A stretch of 64,000 bases of DNA from Candidatus Anstonella stagnisolia (GTDB lineage: Archaea; Micrarchaeota; Micrarchaeia; Anstonellales; Anstonellaceae): contig CABMCJ010000004.1 in assembly GCA_902384585.1 (NCBI GenBank), positions 1-64,000 of the forward strand. Reading direction: 5' to 3'. Position 1 is the stretch's first letter. The number at the start of each line of letters is the position of its first letter. The notes beneath the pieces are model-generated. The model was not told the DNA's origin. It saw only the letters and a list, made by a program, of their open reading frames with translations, and did no database searches. Shown one piece after another: positions 38,237-46,274 of the stretch. Made by a program: the position numbers and the translations under genes.

Positions 38237-38879
38237 AAAGTTCGCGCACAGCCTTGTAAGCATCCACAATGTCTTCTTCGTGCAGTATAATGCCCAGCTC
38301 CGTGTAAGTGGATACAACTTCCACGACATTTATGCCTCTCCATGCAAGCTCCTTCAAAATAAGCGCAATAAGCCCGGGCGTGTCCGCCATCTTCTCGTCA
38401 AAGGAAATAGAGAGCTGCGAAAGCCCGTCCACTTCCTCGCGTATTTTCTCCCCGCGCAAAATTGCCTTTACCTCTTTGAATTTCGAGGAGCTGAATATCA
38501 TTGTAAGCTCGTTGTTCCCATGCACAAAGTTCGCGCTCTCGCCGCGTTCCGCTTCCATCACGTCCTGCACTTTTCCCACGAGCTCCTTTACGCGCATGCT
38601 CCTTGCAATCGTAATGTCCGCCATCCCTGAGCGCGTGCTTATGTTCTTTATGTTGTACTTCTGGCCTTTTGTTGCAGCGTGCGCGCCGCTTTCCATCCTT
38701 GTGAGCGCCATCACAATGGACGCAAGCGAGCATTCGCTTCCCATCTCGTGCTCAATTTCATCTTTGAGGAAGCGCGCGAGCCTAACATAGCTCACAACGC
38801 CTATTTTGAGCGCATATTCAAGGGAGGGTTTTTCCTTCACGAGCCTCTCCGTAGTGCTTGCGACCGATGCCATGGGCAT
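38220..38879 (-). CDS. ACT-domain protein, possible amino-acid-responsive regulator
   Basis: 219 residues if started at ATG 38879 (MPMASVASTTERLV), which sits about 22 bp from TTTATATAC; the ORF track starts at 38933, in front of that TATA element. The N-terminal about 75 residues are helical (YALKIGVVSYVRLARFLKDE, ASIVMALTRM), possibly DNA-binding. The middle and C-terminal portions contain two ACT-like halves, clearest in FDEKMADTPGLIALILKELA and INVVEVVSTYTELGIILHEED, similar to the regulatory part of aspartate kinases. There is no kinase domain. It is divergent from the homocitrate synthase operon, so an amino-acid (lysine?) sensor is plausible. Confidence 0.65.
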   Translation of the reverse strand: MPMASVASTTERLVKEKPSLEYALKIGVVSYVRLARFLKDEIEHEMGSECSLASIVMALTRMESGAHAATKGQKYNIKNISTRSGMADITIARSMRVKELVGKVQDVMEAERGESANFVHGNNELTMIFSSSKFKEVKAILRGEKIREEVDGLSQLSISFDEKMADTPGLIALILKELAWRGINVVEVVSTYTELGIILHEEDIVDAYKAVRELFKEKK

Positions 38880-38937
38880 ATTAACGCGATGTTTGTATAT
38901 AAACATATCTCCTTTATCCGTGTTTTTTATCACACAC

Positions 38938-38950
38938 TAGTTATATATTG
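38938..38950 (+). promoter_or_regulatory. TATA box of the homocitrate synthase operon
   Basis: AGTTATATATTG lies 22-26 bp before ATG 38967, the spacing for leaderless initiation at the 26-codon ORF. A second TATA element, TTTATATAC on the minus strand near 38900, serves the divergent ACT-domain gene. Confidence 0.5.
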
Positions 38951-38966
38951 CGATACAAGCGCAACA

Positions 38967-39047
38967 ATGCCTGCTGATAAAACAGGCGATAGCATGAACA
39001 AAAAATTCCCGCTCAAATCCTCCCTAGAAGAATTTTTCCAGGAGTAA
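38967..39047 (+). CDS. leaderless 26-codon ORF ahead of homocitrate synthase
   Basis: Starts at the expected transcription start after TATATATT and ends 14 bp before the homocitrate synthase ATG. The peptide begins MPADKTGDSMNKKFPLKSS and ends LEEFFQE; four of 26 residues are Lys. An internal ATG gives a 17-residue alternative. It may be a leader peptide that couples or attenuates translation of the lysine operon, or a small protein in its own right. It is too short to judge by coding statistics. Confidence 0.45.
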   Translation: MPADKTGDSMNKKFPLKSSLEEFFQE

Positions 39048-39061
39048 CCCAGAGGCAGCAT

Positions 39062-40144
39062 ATGCACCCGGTATTAATACTAGATTCCACGCTGCGCGAG
39101 GGCGAGCAGGCGCCCAACGTGCGCTTTTCGCACGAGCAGGCAGTAAAAATCGCATCCGAGCTTGACTCTTTTGGCGTGGATTTCATAGAGGTTTCCCCAA
39201 TCGTGAGCGAGCGCTCAATGCAGATTACAAAAAGCATAATTGAAATGGGGCTAAAGTCAAATCCCATACTCCATGGGCGCGCAACAAAGGGCGACATAGA
39301 CAAGCTCCTCTCCTTTTCCCCAAACTGGGTTGCGCTTTACCTTTCCACTTCTGACGTGCATTTGGAGCATAAATTGCACATGTCACGCGAAATCGCAAAG
39401 CAGCGCGCAGTTGAAACAATTGAATATGCAAAATCGCACGGCTTGAAATTGCGCTTCACGTGCGAGGATGCATCAAGAACAGATGCAGCATACCTCGCAG
39501 AAATGGTGAAAGTTGCGACAGATGCAGGAGCGGACCGCATAAGCATCACTGACACAGTGGGCGCCCTCACGCCTTCACTTATGTTTTCCCTTGTGCAAGG
39601 CGTGCACACTGCAGTCCCGAAAGCAAACCTGGATGTGCACTGCCACAATGATTTGGGCCTTGCGCTTGCAAACTCGCTCGCAGGAGTGGAGGCGGGCGCA
39701 ACCTGCATACACACATGCATAAACGGTGCTGGCGAACGCGCGGGAATCCCAAAACTCGCAGAAGTTGCGCTTGCGCTCCAAGTGCTTTACGAGCAAAGAG
39801 GCGAGCTGAAAATAGAAAAGTTGCCTGAACTTTCCAAAATGTTCTCAAGCTTTACAGGCTTGCACAGCGATGTGTTTTCCCCGGTCGTCGGCGAGAACGT
39901 GTTTAGGCACAAGGGTGGCACGCACTTGGGCGCAGTCCTGCGCTCCGAAGGAAAGGCATACGAGGCATTTTCACCCGAATCAGTCGGAAGAAAGCGCCGC
40001 CTTGTGATAGGCGAATACTCAGGGAAAAACGTGCTTCGCTATCTATCAGGAGAATTGCATTTGGGTCTCACTGAAGAGCAGATAGAGCGCACGATTTCAC
40101 GCTTAAAAGAAAAGGAAGGCGACATCTTTGAATTTGAACTATGA
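39062..40144 (+). CDS. lysS: homocitrate synthase (LeuA/NifV superfamily)
   Basis: 360 residues. It condenses 2-oxoglutarate and acetyl-CoA, the first step of alpha-aminoadipate lysine synthesis. TIM-barrel signatures: LDSTLREGEQAPN metal/substrate motif at the N-terminus, ITDTVGALTP, the metal-binding DVHCHNDLGLALAN, and INGAGERAGIPKLAEV. RHKGGTHLGA replaces the usual HKAGIH. The LeuA allosteric C-terminal domain is absent, as in homocitrate rather than isopropylmalate synthases. Homoaconitase and homoisocitrate dehydrogenase genes follow in the same direction, supporting homocitrate over isopropylmalate. The tail is echoed downstream (separate repeat). Confidence 0.88.
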   Translation: MHPVLILDSTLREGEQAPNVRFSHEQAVKIASELDSFGVDFIEVSPIVSERSMQITKSIIEMGLKSNPILHGRATKGDIDKLLSFSPNWVALYLSTSDVHLEHKLHMSREIAKQRAVETIEYAKSHGLKLRFTCEDASRTDAAYLAEMVKVATDAGADRISITDTVGALTPSLMFSLVQGVHTAVPKANLDVHCHNDLGLALANSLAGVEAGATCIHTCINGAGERAGIPKLAEVALALQVLYEQRGELKIEKLPELSKMFSSFTGLHSDVFSPVVGENVFRHKGGTHLGAVLRSEGKAYEAFSPESVGRKRRLVIGEYSGKNVLRYLSGELHLGLTEEQIERTISRLKEKEGDIFEFEL

Positions 40145-40195
40145 GCGCAATCGCGCGCAGGGAAAAAATGAGACATGTCTGAATTTGAGTTGTAG
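40121..40195 (+). repeat. echo of the lysS 3' end
   Basis: 40121-40144 encodes DIFEFEL-stop; 51 bp later 40172-40195 reads DMSEFEL-stop. 17 of 24 bases match by hand count. GAA/GAG, CTA/TTG and TGA/TAG are synonymous or stop-for-stop changes. Confidence 0.7.
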
Positions 40196-40203
40196 GTGAT
40201 AAT

Positions 40204-40464
40204 ATGGAAAATGCAATAAGTGTATTCATAGGCGCAACGTCCGACGAAAAAGTAAAGACAATAGACACTGTGCGCGAGCTTCTCAAAGTCCCGGGTGTGC
40301 AAAAGGTATGGGAGCTCACAGGTTCCCTGGATATTCTTGTGCTCGCCAGTTCCCCCTCAGTTGCGCAACTGAATTCCGTAGTGGAAGCGGTGCGCGCATG
40401 CAAGGGCGTAAGGAGCGAAACGACTTACCTTGTGCTTGACTCGCACGAAACCAAAAGCAAGTGA
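40204..40464 (+). CDS. stand-alone RAM (Lrp/AsnC ligand-binding) domain
   Basis: 86 residues, ATG 40204 with AGGTGAT upstream. A complete alpha-beta RAM domain without the DNA-binding helix-turn-helix: SVFIGATSDEKVKTIDTVRE, KVWELTGSLDILVLASS, VVEAVRACKGVRSETTYLVL. Such single-domain proteins bind amino acids and form oligomers, alone or with full-length Lrp partners. Its place between homocitrate synthase and homoaconitase suggests it senses lysine or a pathway intermediate, possibly as a feedback partner of the synthase that lacks its own regulatory domain (inference). Confidence 0.85.
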   Translation: MENAISVFIGATSDEKVKTIDTVRELLKVPGVQKVWELTGSLDILVLASSPSVAQLNSVVEAVRACKGVRSETTYLVLDSHETKSK

Positions 40465-40516
40465 AAAAGGTGCAAAATCCCAGGAGCAACCCTTGATTCA
40501 AAAAATAGGTGCAAAT

Positions 40517-41767
40517 ATGTCCGGTGAAACTCTCGTTCAAAAAATATTTTCCCAAAAAGCAGGCAGAAAGCTTGCAATTGGCGAGCTTGCAGTAGTTCCA
40601 GTAGACTACGTGCTTGCTCATGACACGACGTGCGCATGGGCAATAGACCCGTTCCACCATATTGCAAAGAAAGTTTTTGACCCCAAGAAGATTTTCCTTT
40701 TCTTTGACCATGCATTCCCTGCCCCAAATGTGCAGGCATCCTTGCTGCACACAAAAATATGCGGCTTTGCGCAGGAGCAGGGCATAAACATCTACACCGA
40801 TGGCGTGTGCCACCAGGTGATGGCAGAGCGCTTCACTTATCCAAATACATTCCTGCTTGGTGCAGACAGCCACACCCCAACCGGAGGCGGGATGGGCGCC
40901 ATTTGCATAGGCTTTGGCTCAACAGATGCCGCAGTTGCAATGGCAACAGGAAAAGCATGGGTGCGCGTTCCGGAAACAATACGCATAAACCTTGAGGGCA
41001 AGCTTCCCGCAGGCGTATACCCCAAAGATGTAATTCTCACAATCGCAAAGAAGCTTTCTTCAGAAGGTGCAAATTACAAGGTTGTCGAGTTTGCAGGCAG
41101 CGCAATAAAGGATTTTGACGTTCCCTCGCGCCTCACGCTTTGCAACATGTGTGCGGAAATAGGCGCAAAAACCGGTATTGTGCCTGCAGACTCGCAAACA
41201 GAAGCCTATCTTCGCTCCCAGAATCGTTACAAGCCCTTCAAAACAATTTCCTCAGATGCGGATGCGCACTTCGCAGAAACACACACGTTTGATATTTCAA
41301 AAATCGTTCCAACATTAGCCTGCCCGCCGGATATCGACCGGGACGTTCCCGTAACCGAAATAGAGGGCACGCCCATTACTCAGGTATTCCTTGGCTCATG
41401 CACGAATTGCAGGATAGAGGACCTTGAGGTTGCATACCGCATAATGAAGGGAAAGAAAATTTCACCCGGCTTGAAATTCATAGTAACCCCTGCAAGCAGG
41501 CAGGTGTACGAGCTTGCGCTTGAGAGAGGCTATCTAATGGAATTTTCAAAAATAGGCGCAATAATCGCCCCGCCTGGATGCGGCGCATGCCTGGGACGGC
41601 ATATGGGCGTGCTTGACGACAACGACGTGTGCGTGAGCACAAGCAACAGGAATTTCACTGGCAGGATGGGCTCGCCAAAAGCGAAAATATACCTTGCATC
41701 CCCCGCAACTGCGGCAGCAAGCGCGCTCGAAGGAAAAATTGCAGACCCAAGGAAATACCTAAAGTGA
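40517..41767 (+). CDS. lysT: homoaconitase large subunit
   Basis: 416 residues from ATG 40517 with AGGTGC upstream; the ORF-track start at 40430 overlaps the RAM gene. Aconitase/IPM-isomerase fold: LAHDTTCAWAIDPF, FDHAFPAPN, GADSHTPTGGGMGAICIGFG. The 4Fe-4S ligands are in GSCTNCRIEDL and APPGCGACLG. With the small subunit it isomerises homocitrate to homoisocitrate. Size is typical of archaeal LysT/LeuC-like subunits; homoaconitase rather than isopropylmalate isomerase is inferred from the neighbours. Confidence 0.88.
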   Translation: MSGETLVQKIFSQKAGRKLAIGELAVVPVDYVLAHDTTCAWAIDPFHHIAKKVFDPKKIFLFFDHAFPAPNVQASLLHTKICGFAQEQGINIYTDGVCHQVMAERFTYPNTFLLGADSHTPTGGGMGAICIGFGSTDAAVAMATGKAWVRVPETIRINLEGKLPAGVYPKDVILTIAKKLSSEGANYKVVEFAGSAIKDFDVPSRLTLCNMCAEIGAKTGIVPADSQTEAYLRSQNRYKPFKTISSDADAHFAETHTFDISKIVPTLACPPDIDRDVPVTEIEGTPITQVFLGSCTNCRIEDLEVAYRIMKGKKISPGLKFIVTPASRQVYELALERGYLMEFSKIGAIIAPPGCGACLGRHMGVLDDNDVCVSTSNRNFTGRMGSPKAKIYLASPATAAASALEGKIADPRKYLK

Positions 41768-41776
41768 GTTGAGTTT

Positions 41777-42271
41777 ATGGGAAAAGTTTGGAAATTCGCA
41801 GACGCAATAAATACAGACCTCATCACGCCGGGCAGGTACAACATGACAATTGACCGCACAGAGCTAGGGAAAATTGCTTTCATAGAGCACCGCCCCGAAT
41901 ATGCAAAGCAAGTGAAGAAAGGGGATTTCATAGTTGCAGGGCGGAATTTTGGCTGCGGCTCCTCAAGGGAAACCGCAGTGTACGCTCTTCTTGCAAACGG
42001 GATTAGTGCAGTGGTTGCAAAATCCTATGCGCGCATATTCTACCGCAACGCAATAAACAACGGCTTGCTTTTGCTCATTGCTCCCGCAGATTTCATTGAC
42101 AAAACAGAAGACTCAGATACTATTGAGCTTACAAAAACAGAAATCCGCAACACAACAAAAAATATTTCAGCGCAGGTCTCAGTTCCGCCGCTCATGAAAA
42201 AAATCCGCGATGCAGGTGGCATACTCGAATTCCTGCAAACGCACAAAATAGAAGAGCTGGAGAAACCGTAG
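41777..42271 (+). CDS. lysU: homoaconitase small subunit
   Basis: 164 residues, the usual size of the swivelling small subunit. Signatures are WKFADAINTDLITPGRYNMT, with RYNMT at the position of the specificity loop, and RNFGCGSSRETAVYALLANG. It starts 9 bp after the large subunit and completes the heteromeric enzyme. The loop departs from both the YLVT-type loop of isopropylmalate isomerase and the YLRT-type loop of characterised homoaconitases, so the exact substrate range is open. Confidence 0.87.
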   Translation: MGKVWKFADAINTDLITPGRYNMTIDRTELGKIAFIEHRPEYAKQVKKGDFIVAGRNFGCGSSRETAVYALLANGISAVVAKSYARIFYRNAINNGLLLLIAPADFIDKTEDSDTIELTKTEIRNTTKNISAQVSVPPLMKKIRDAGGILEFLQTHKIEELEKP

Positions 42272-42273
42272 TT

Positions 42274-43281
42274 ATGAAAAAAATAATGTACATTAACGGC
42301 GACGGAATAGGGCCAGAGCTTATGGCACATGCAAAGGAAATAGTGGATACGCTCGTTGATGTCCAATGGGTTGAAGGCGAGGCAGGCTATGAAACTTTCC
42401 AAAAATACGGCACATCTTTGCCAGAAGAAACAATCTCGCGCGCAAAAGAATGCGATGCAATCCTCTTTTGCGCAGTTACAACCCCGCCCAATATCCCAAA
42501 CTACAAGAGCGCAATCGTAACCTTGAGAAAAGAGCTTGATTTATACGCGAATTTGCGCCCGTTTGTCTCGCTTCCAAATGTGCCTTCCAATTACCCTCCG
42601 CTTCGCTTCACAATTGTGCGCGAGAATACCGAGGGCATGTATTCCGGTATAGAGGAAGCAGATGCAAACCGCGCGACTGCAACCCGCGTAATTACGAGAA
42701 AGGGAAGCGAGCGCATCGTGCGCTTTGCATTTGAATATGCAAAAAAAGCGGGTTTTGAAAAAGTTACATTGGTGCATAAAGCGAATGTTCTTCGCAAAAC
42801 AGACGGTCTATTCTTAGAAATCGGGCGTGCAGTTGCGGGAGAATACTCCTCAAAGATTGCAGTGGAAGACGCCCTTGTTGATTCAGTTGCAATGCGCCTT
42901 GTAAAATCTCCGCAGGACTTCCAGGTGATAGTTACTACAAACCTTTTCGGCGACATCCTTTCAGATGAGGCTTCCGCGCTCATAGGCGGACTGGGCGTTG
43001 CCCCTTCCGCAAACATCGGAGAAAAATATTCCCTTTTTGAGCCCGTGCACGGCTCTGCCCCAAAATATGCAGGCAAGAACGTTGCAAACCCCACCGGAAT
43101 GCTGCGCGCAACTTCCATGATGCTTGCGCATATAGGATTTGAGGCGGAAGCGACCCATCTTGAAAATGCGATTGTGCAATCTTACAAAAACAACGTGAAA
43201 ACAAAAGACGTTGGAGGCTCTGCAAGCACCTCCGAGATGGCAGAGGAAATAAAGAAGAATCTGAAAAATACAATTTGCTAA
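42274..43281 (+). CDS. homoisocitrate dehydrogenase (beta-decarboxylating dehydrogenase)
   Basis: 335 residues, starting 2 bp after the lysU stop. Isocitrate/isopropylmalate dehydrogenase family: NGDGIGPELM, the substrate loop YANLRPF with TIVRENTEGMYSG, catalytic HKANVLRKTDG, and metal-binding TTNLFGDILSDEASAL and EPVHGSAPKYAGKN. It oxidises and decarboxylates homoisocitrate to 2-oxoadipate. Family members with relaxed specificity exist, so activity on isocitrate or isopropylmalate is possible. The stop overlaps that of the convergent Fic gene by 4 bp. Confidence 0.87.
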   Translation: MKKIMYINGDGIGPELMAHAKEIVDTLVDVQWVEGEAGYETFQKYGTSLPEETISRAKECDAILFCAVTTPPNIPNYKSAIVTLRKELDLYANLRPFVSLPNVPSNYPPLRFTIVRENTEGMYSGIEEADANRATATRVITRKGSERIVRFAFEYAKKAGFEKVTLVHKANVLRKTDGLFLEIGRAVAGEYSSKIAVEDALVDSVAMRLVKSPQDFQVIVTTNLFGDILSDEASALIGGLGVAPSANIGEKYSLFEPVHGSAPKYAGKNVANPTGMLRATSMMLAHIGFEAEATHLENAIVQSYKNNVKTKDVGGSASTSEMAEEIKKNLKNTIC

Positions 43282-43898
43282 TTTTTTTCCCGTACCATTG
43301 ACGCAAGCAGTTTCCTCAAATACTGCCTTATGTGCTCCTCTTTCACTTCGCTTTTCACATGTATGCCACTTGCTTCAAGAAATTCTATCCTCTCCTTTTT
43401 GCGCTTTTCCCCGTGCCATTCTGCAAGTATTTCAAGCCTCTGCGCTTCCTGCAATTGCCTTTCCTTTGGGTATTCATCAGTCATTGCAATGCATTCGTAC
43501 TTTTTCCCTTCGAGCTTGTTCACGTAATTCCCAAGGTTAAGCGTAAGGAAAGTGAACGCAGTAAACCACGCAGCCCTCTTGTTCCCGTTGTTGAACGGAT
43601 GCTCGGACAATACTTTGAAAAAAAGCTCTTCGGATACAAAAATCGCGTTTTCCAGCGGGGTTTTCCTATAGGTCTTGTCGCGCAGCCTGCTTTCCAGCAT
43701 GGAAAGAACGCCGTCATACCTCAGGCTGTAGTCTATCCCGATGTCCGTAAGGGTTTTCGAATAGTCCATCATGCGCTTGTGCAAAAGCACAACACTCTTT
43801 TGCGTTGGAAGAAGAATGCCGTCCTTGCCAATTGCGATGCTTCTTGCAAGCTCAATTGCAAGCTCCTTTGCCTCATCTGTTACCGCTTCCTTTTCCAT
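43278..43898 (-). CDS. Fic/Doc family protein, probable toxin of a toxin-antitoxin pair
   Basis: 206 residues. The Fic core HPFNNGNKRAAWFTAFTF (about residue 100) retains the catalytic His and the GNKR phosphate loop. The Asn at the usual D/E position resembles Doc-type phosphotransferases rather than classical AMPylating Fic. The N-terminal half is helical with LLPTQKSVVLLHKRMM, a Doc-like entry segment. No (S/T)xxxE(G/N) inhibitory helix is obvious inside the protein, so inhibition would come from a partner. ATG 43898 follows a small charged ORF by 8 bp with GGGG ahead. Target not predictable. Confidence 0.8.
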   Translation of the reverse strand: MEKEAVTDEAKELAIELARSIAIGKDGILLPTQKSVVLLHKRMMDYSKTLTDIGIDYSLRYDGVLSMLESRLRDKTYRKTPLENAIFVSEELFFKVLSEHPFNNGNKRAAWFTAFTFLTLNLGNYVNKLEGKKYECIAMTDEYPKERQLQEAQRLEILAEWHGEKRKKERIEFLEASGIHVKSEVKEEHIRQYLRKLLASMVREKN

Positions 43899-43906
43899 AA
43901 AACCCC

Positions 43907-44017
43907 TTAGCGGTTTGCCAGGTACTTTATCATTTCCTTATTGTTCTTTATGAGCTTCTCAGTAATCTTCTCGATGTCCTTCTCCACACTTGTGCTCTTC
44001 CTTTTCTTTTTTTCCAT
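43907..44017 (-). CDS. small charged protein upstream of Fic/Doc, candidate antitoxin
   Basis: 36 residues from ATG 44017 (MEKKKRKSTSVEKDIEKITE, ending NNKEMIKYLANR), with AATTATAAAG about 38 bp upstream. An in-frame ATG at 44122 would give 71 residues, but it lies inside the conserved lysW promoter element, so I prefer the short form. Highly basic and helical. Position, 8-bp spacing and shared strand make it a candidate antitoxin; there is no family match that I can name. Confidence 0.45.
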   Translation of the reverse strand: MEKKKRKSTSVEKDIEKITEKLIKNNKEMIKYLANR

Positions 44018-44090
44018 CCAAACCACTATGCAATAATCTCGCACCCGCCTCTTTATAATTCTCCCTTCCTCTCGATGCTTCCCTGCTTCC

Positions 44091-44142
44091 TTAACATTCT
44101 TACCAATTTTTGTTACATTCATAACACTAGTATTATTTAATG
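44091..44142 (+). promoter_or_regulatory. lysW promoter element shared with lysJ
   Basis: TTAACATTCTT at 44091, GTTA-N6-TAAC palindrome at 44112-44125 and TATTATTTA at 44131-44139. The same three blocks occur with identical spacing before lysJ (48355-48406); 38 of 52 positions match by hand count without gaps. The last block is probably the TATA box, and the palindrome lies where a regulator could block or aid TFB/TBP binding. The same A/T stretch could also serve the leftward small gene. Confidence 0.6.
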
Positions 44143-44186
44143 TTTTTGCCCCATTTACCTCACAAAAGCATAGAGAGGTTGATACA

Positions 44187-44351
44187 ATGGCAGAATGCCC
44201 AGAGTGCGCAGGCACAATAGCGATAAAAGAAGGCACAGAGGTAGGCGAGATACTTTCCTGCCCTGACTGCGGAAGCAAGCTTGAAGTGCGCTCGCTCAAT
44301 CCAGTGCAGCTTGAGAAGGCACCCGAAGTGCAGGAGGACTGGGGCGAATAA
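44187..44351 (+). CDS. lysW: LysW amino-group carrier protein
   Basis: 54 residues, missed by the ORF track because of its size. ATG 44187 with GAGGTTGAT upstream. Zinc-ribbon cysteines CPEC (residues 4-7) and CPDC (about 25-28), an acidic surface, and the C-terminal hallmark EDWGE whose terminal Glu gamma-carboxyl is conjugated to the alpha-amino group of 2-aminoadipate by LysX. The carrier shields the substrate and is recognised by LysX, LysZ, LysY, LysJ and LysK. It is 2 bp ahead of lysX. The length and C-terminus match known LysW exactly. Confidence 0.96.
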   Translation: MAECPECAGTIAIKEGTEVGEILSCPDCGSKLEVRSLNPVQLEKAPEVQEDWGE

Positions 44352-44353
44352 AC

Positions 44354-45205
44354 ATGAGATTCGGCTTAATCTACACAATTATCACCCCTGAAAACAAGCT
44401 TCTCATTGAAGAGGGAAAAAAGCAGGGAGTGGAGTTCGAGCGAATCAGCGACAGCGAAGCGCTTTTGCCAATCACACATGTGCAAAAGGACGCACCCGAA
44501 GTAATATTGCAGCGCTCAAGCTCTTTCACCCGCACGCTTTACTCCACGCACTACTTTGAGCAGTGCGGCTCCCGCGTAATAAATTCGCTTCGCGCGCAGC
44601 AAATATGCGGCGACAAGGCATATTCTTCCACAATGCTCGCAAAGGCAGGAGTCCCAACCCCGCGCACATACGTTGCCTTCACTGCTGAAAGCGCACTCAA
44701 GGCTGTCGAGAAACTTGGTTATCCGTGCGTGATAAAGCCCACAGTGGGCTCCTGGGCGCGCATGGTAAACCGCCTGAACGACCGCGATTCCGCAGAGGCT
44801 GTGATAGAGTCCCGCGAAGTAATGGGCTCTGCCTGGCAGCAAATTTACTATTTGCAGGAGCACATTGAGAAGCCTGGGCGGGATATCCGCGCATTCGTAA
44901 TAGGGGACGAAGTCGTGTGCGCAATCTACCGCATTTCAACCGAGAAATCCGGCTGGCTCACAAATACTGGAAGGGGCGGCAAGGCAGAGAATTGCCCCAT
45001 TACTCCTGAGCTTCGTGAAATAATCCTCAAGGCTGCAAAAATTACGGACGAGGGAATTTACGGCGTGGATGTGATGGAATCCAAGAATGGCTTTGTTGTG
45101 CACGAAATAAACCACACAACAGAATTCCGGAACTCCAGCGCACCAACGGGCGTGAACATTCCAGCAAAAATGATAACCTGGCTGAAGAAACAATCCAAAC
45201 GGTGA
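44354..45205 (+). CDS. lysX: LysW-2-aminoadipate ligase (ATP-grasp, RimK-related)
   Basis: 283 residues, typical for LysX/ArgX. ATP-grasp features: CGDKAYSSTMLAKAGVPTP, PCVIKPTVGSWARMV, lid and metal-binding segments LQEHIEKPGRDIRAFVIG, TNTGRGGKAENCP and VHEINHTTEFRNS. It joins the LysW C-terminal Glu to the amino group of 2-aminoadipate with ATP. Whether it also accepts glutamate, for ornithine synthesis as in some archaea, cannot be settled by eye. It is co-transcribed with lysW and, 4 bp later, lysY. Confidence 0.93.
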   Translation: MRFGLIYTIITPENKLLIEEGKKQGVEFERISDSEALLPITHVQKDAPEVILQRSSSFTRTLYSTHYFEQCGSRVINSLRAQQICGDKAYSSTMLAKAGVPTPRTYVAFTAESALKAVEKLGYPCVIKPTVGSWARMVNRLNDRDSAEAVIESREVMGSAWQQIYYLQEHIEKPGRDIRAFVIGDEVVCAIYRISTEKSGWLTNTGRGGKAENCPITPELREIILKAAKITDEGIYGVDVMESKNGFVVHEINHTTEFRNSSAPTGVNIPAKMITWLKKQSKR

Positions 45206-45209
45206 AAAC

Positions 45210-46274
45210 ATGACTCAAAAAATCCGTGCATCCATAATCGGCGCTTCCGGCTACACCGGAGGGGACATCATGAGAATCCTTCTCATGCACCCCAACGTGG
45301 AGCTCAAGAGCCTTACTTCGGAAAGGTTTGCAGGAATCCCGGTTACAAAACTGAATCCAAATTTGCGCAGCTTTACGCAACTCGCCTTCACTTCGGTAAA
45401 GGAAATAAGGCCCGAAGAGAACGACGTGATTTTCCTGTGCGTTCCGCATGAAAAGGCGCAAGAGTATGTTGCAAACTACTGGAAAAACTATCCGCACCTG
45501 AAAATAATTGACCTCTCTGCAGACTTCCGCATACATGACCAGAAGACTTACGAACATTACTACTGCCCGCACAAGCACCCAGAGCTTCTCAAAGAGGCAG
45601 TGTACGGATTGCCCGAAGTGCACCGCGAGCAAATAAAGAAAGCAAGGCTCGTTGCATGTCCCGGCTGTTTGCCTACGAGCACTATCCTGCCTCTTTACCC
45701 AGTTGTAAAAGCAGGGCTCATAGACCTCTCCCACCTCGTAGTGGATAGCAAAATAGGCTCTGCAGCAGCAGGAGCGAGTTTTGACATCTCAACTCATCAT
45801 CCGGAAAGGCAAGGAGTTGTGCGCGCATACAAGCCAAGCGGGCACCGCCACATTGCGGAAATGGAGCAGGAGCTAACCGAGGCGGCAGGCGTGCCTGTAA
45901 AAGTTTCCTTCTCCCCTCACGGCGTTGAAATGGTGCGCGGAATTTTCACAACTGTGCATGCATTCCTTAACAAGCCCGTAAAGGACGTTGACATGTGGAA
46001 GCTCTACCGCGCAGCATACGGAACTTCCCCATTCATCCGAATCGTAAAGGACAAGGAAACACTTTACCGCTATCCAGAACCCAAAATGGTTGCAGGCACG
46101 AACTTTGCGGACATAGGCTGGGAAATAGACGAGCACGCAAATCGCATAATACTAATGAGCTCAATAGACAACCTCATCAAGGGCAGCGGGGGTCAGGCAA
46201 CGCAGTGCATGAACCTCATGTTCGGGCTGGATGAGAAGACGGGGATGTGGCAGCCCGGCTTGCACCCATACTAG
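45210..46274 (+). CDS. lysY: LysW-aminoadipyl phosphate reductase (ArgC family)
   Basis: 354 residues. NAD(P) motif IIGASGYTGGD at the N-terminus, catalytic Cys in VACPGCLPTST (about residue 151), SGHRHIAEMEQE, and a C-terminal SIDNLIKGSGGQATQCMN stretch typical of N-acetyl-glutamyl-phosphate reductases. It reduces the LysW-bound acyl phosphate to the semialdehyde. The order lysWXYZ places it before its kinase partner lysZ. The end (QPGLHPY-stop) is followed by a degenerate echo 28 bp downstream. Confidence 0.93.
   Translation: MTQKIRASIIGASGYTGGDIMRILLMHPNVELKSLTSERFAGIPVTKLNPNLRSFTQLAFTSVKEIRPEENDVIFLCVPHEKAQEYVANYWKNYPHLKIIDLSADFRIHDQKTYEHYYCPHKHPELLKEAVYGLPEVHREQIKKARLVACPGCLPTSTILPLYPVVKAGLIDLSHLVVDSKIGSAAAGASFDISTHHPERQGVVRAYKPSGHRHIAEMEQELTEAAGVPVKVSFSPHGVEMVRGIFTTVHAFLNKPVKDVDMWKLYRAAYGTSPFIRIVKDKETLYRYPEPKMVAGTNFADIGWEIDEHANRIILMSSIDNLIKGSGGQATQCMNLMFGLDEKTGMWQPGLHPY

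Noticed and set aside
38679-39047. 122-residue plus-strand ORF covering the divergent promoter
   Set aside because: Its first two thirds are antisense to the ACT-domain gene and cross both TATA boxes; only the last 26 codons are a possible leaderless ORF.
39062-43281. Leucine (isopropylmalate) rather than lysine pathway
   Set aside because: Homologous enzymes exist, but the short synthase without LeuA domain and the adjacent complete LysWXYZJK set favour homocitrate and lysine; exclusive specificity cannot be proven by eye.
43907-44299. 130-residue version of the putative antitoxin
   Set aside because: The first half is antisense to lysW and the lysW promoter; only the short C-terminal part is plausible.
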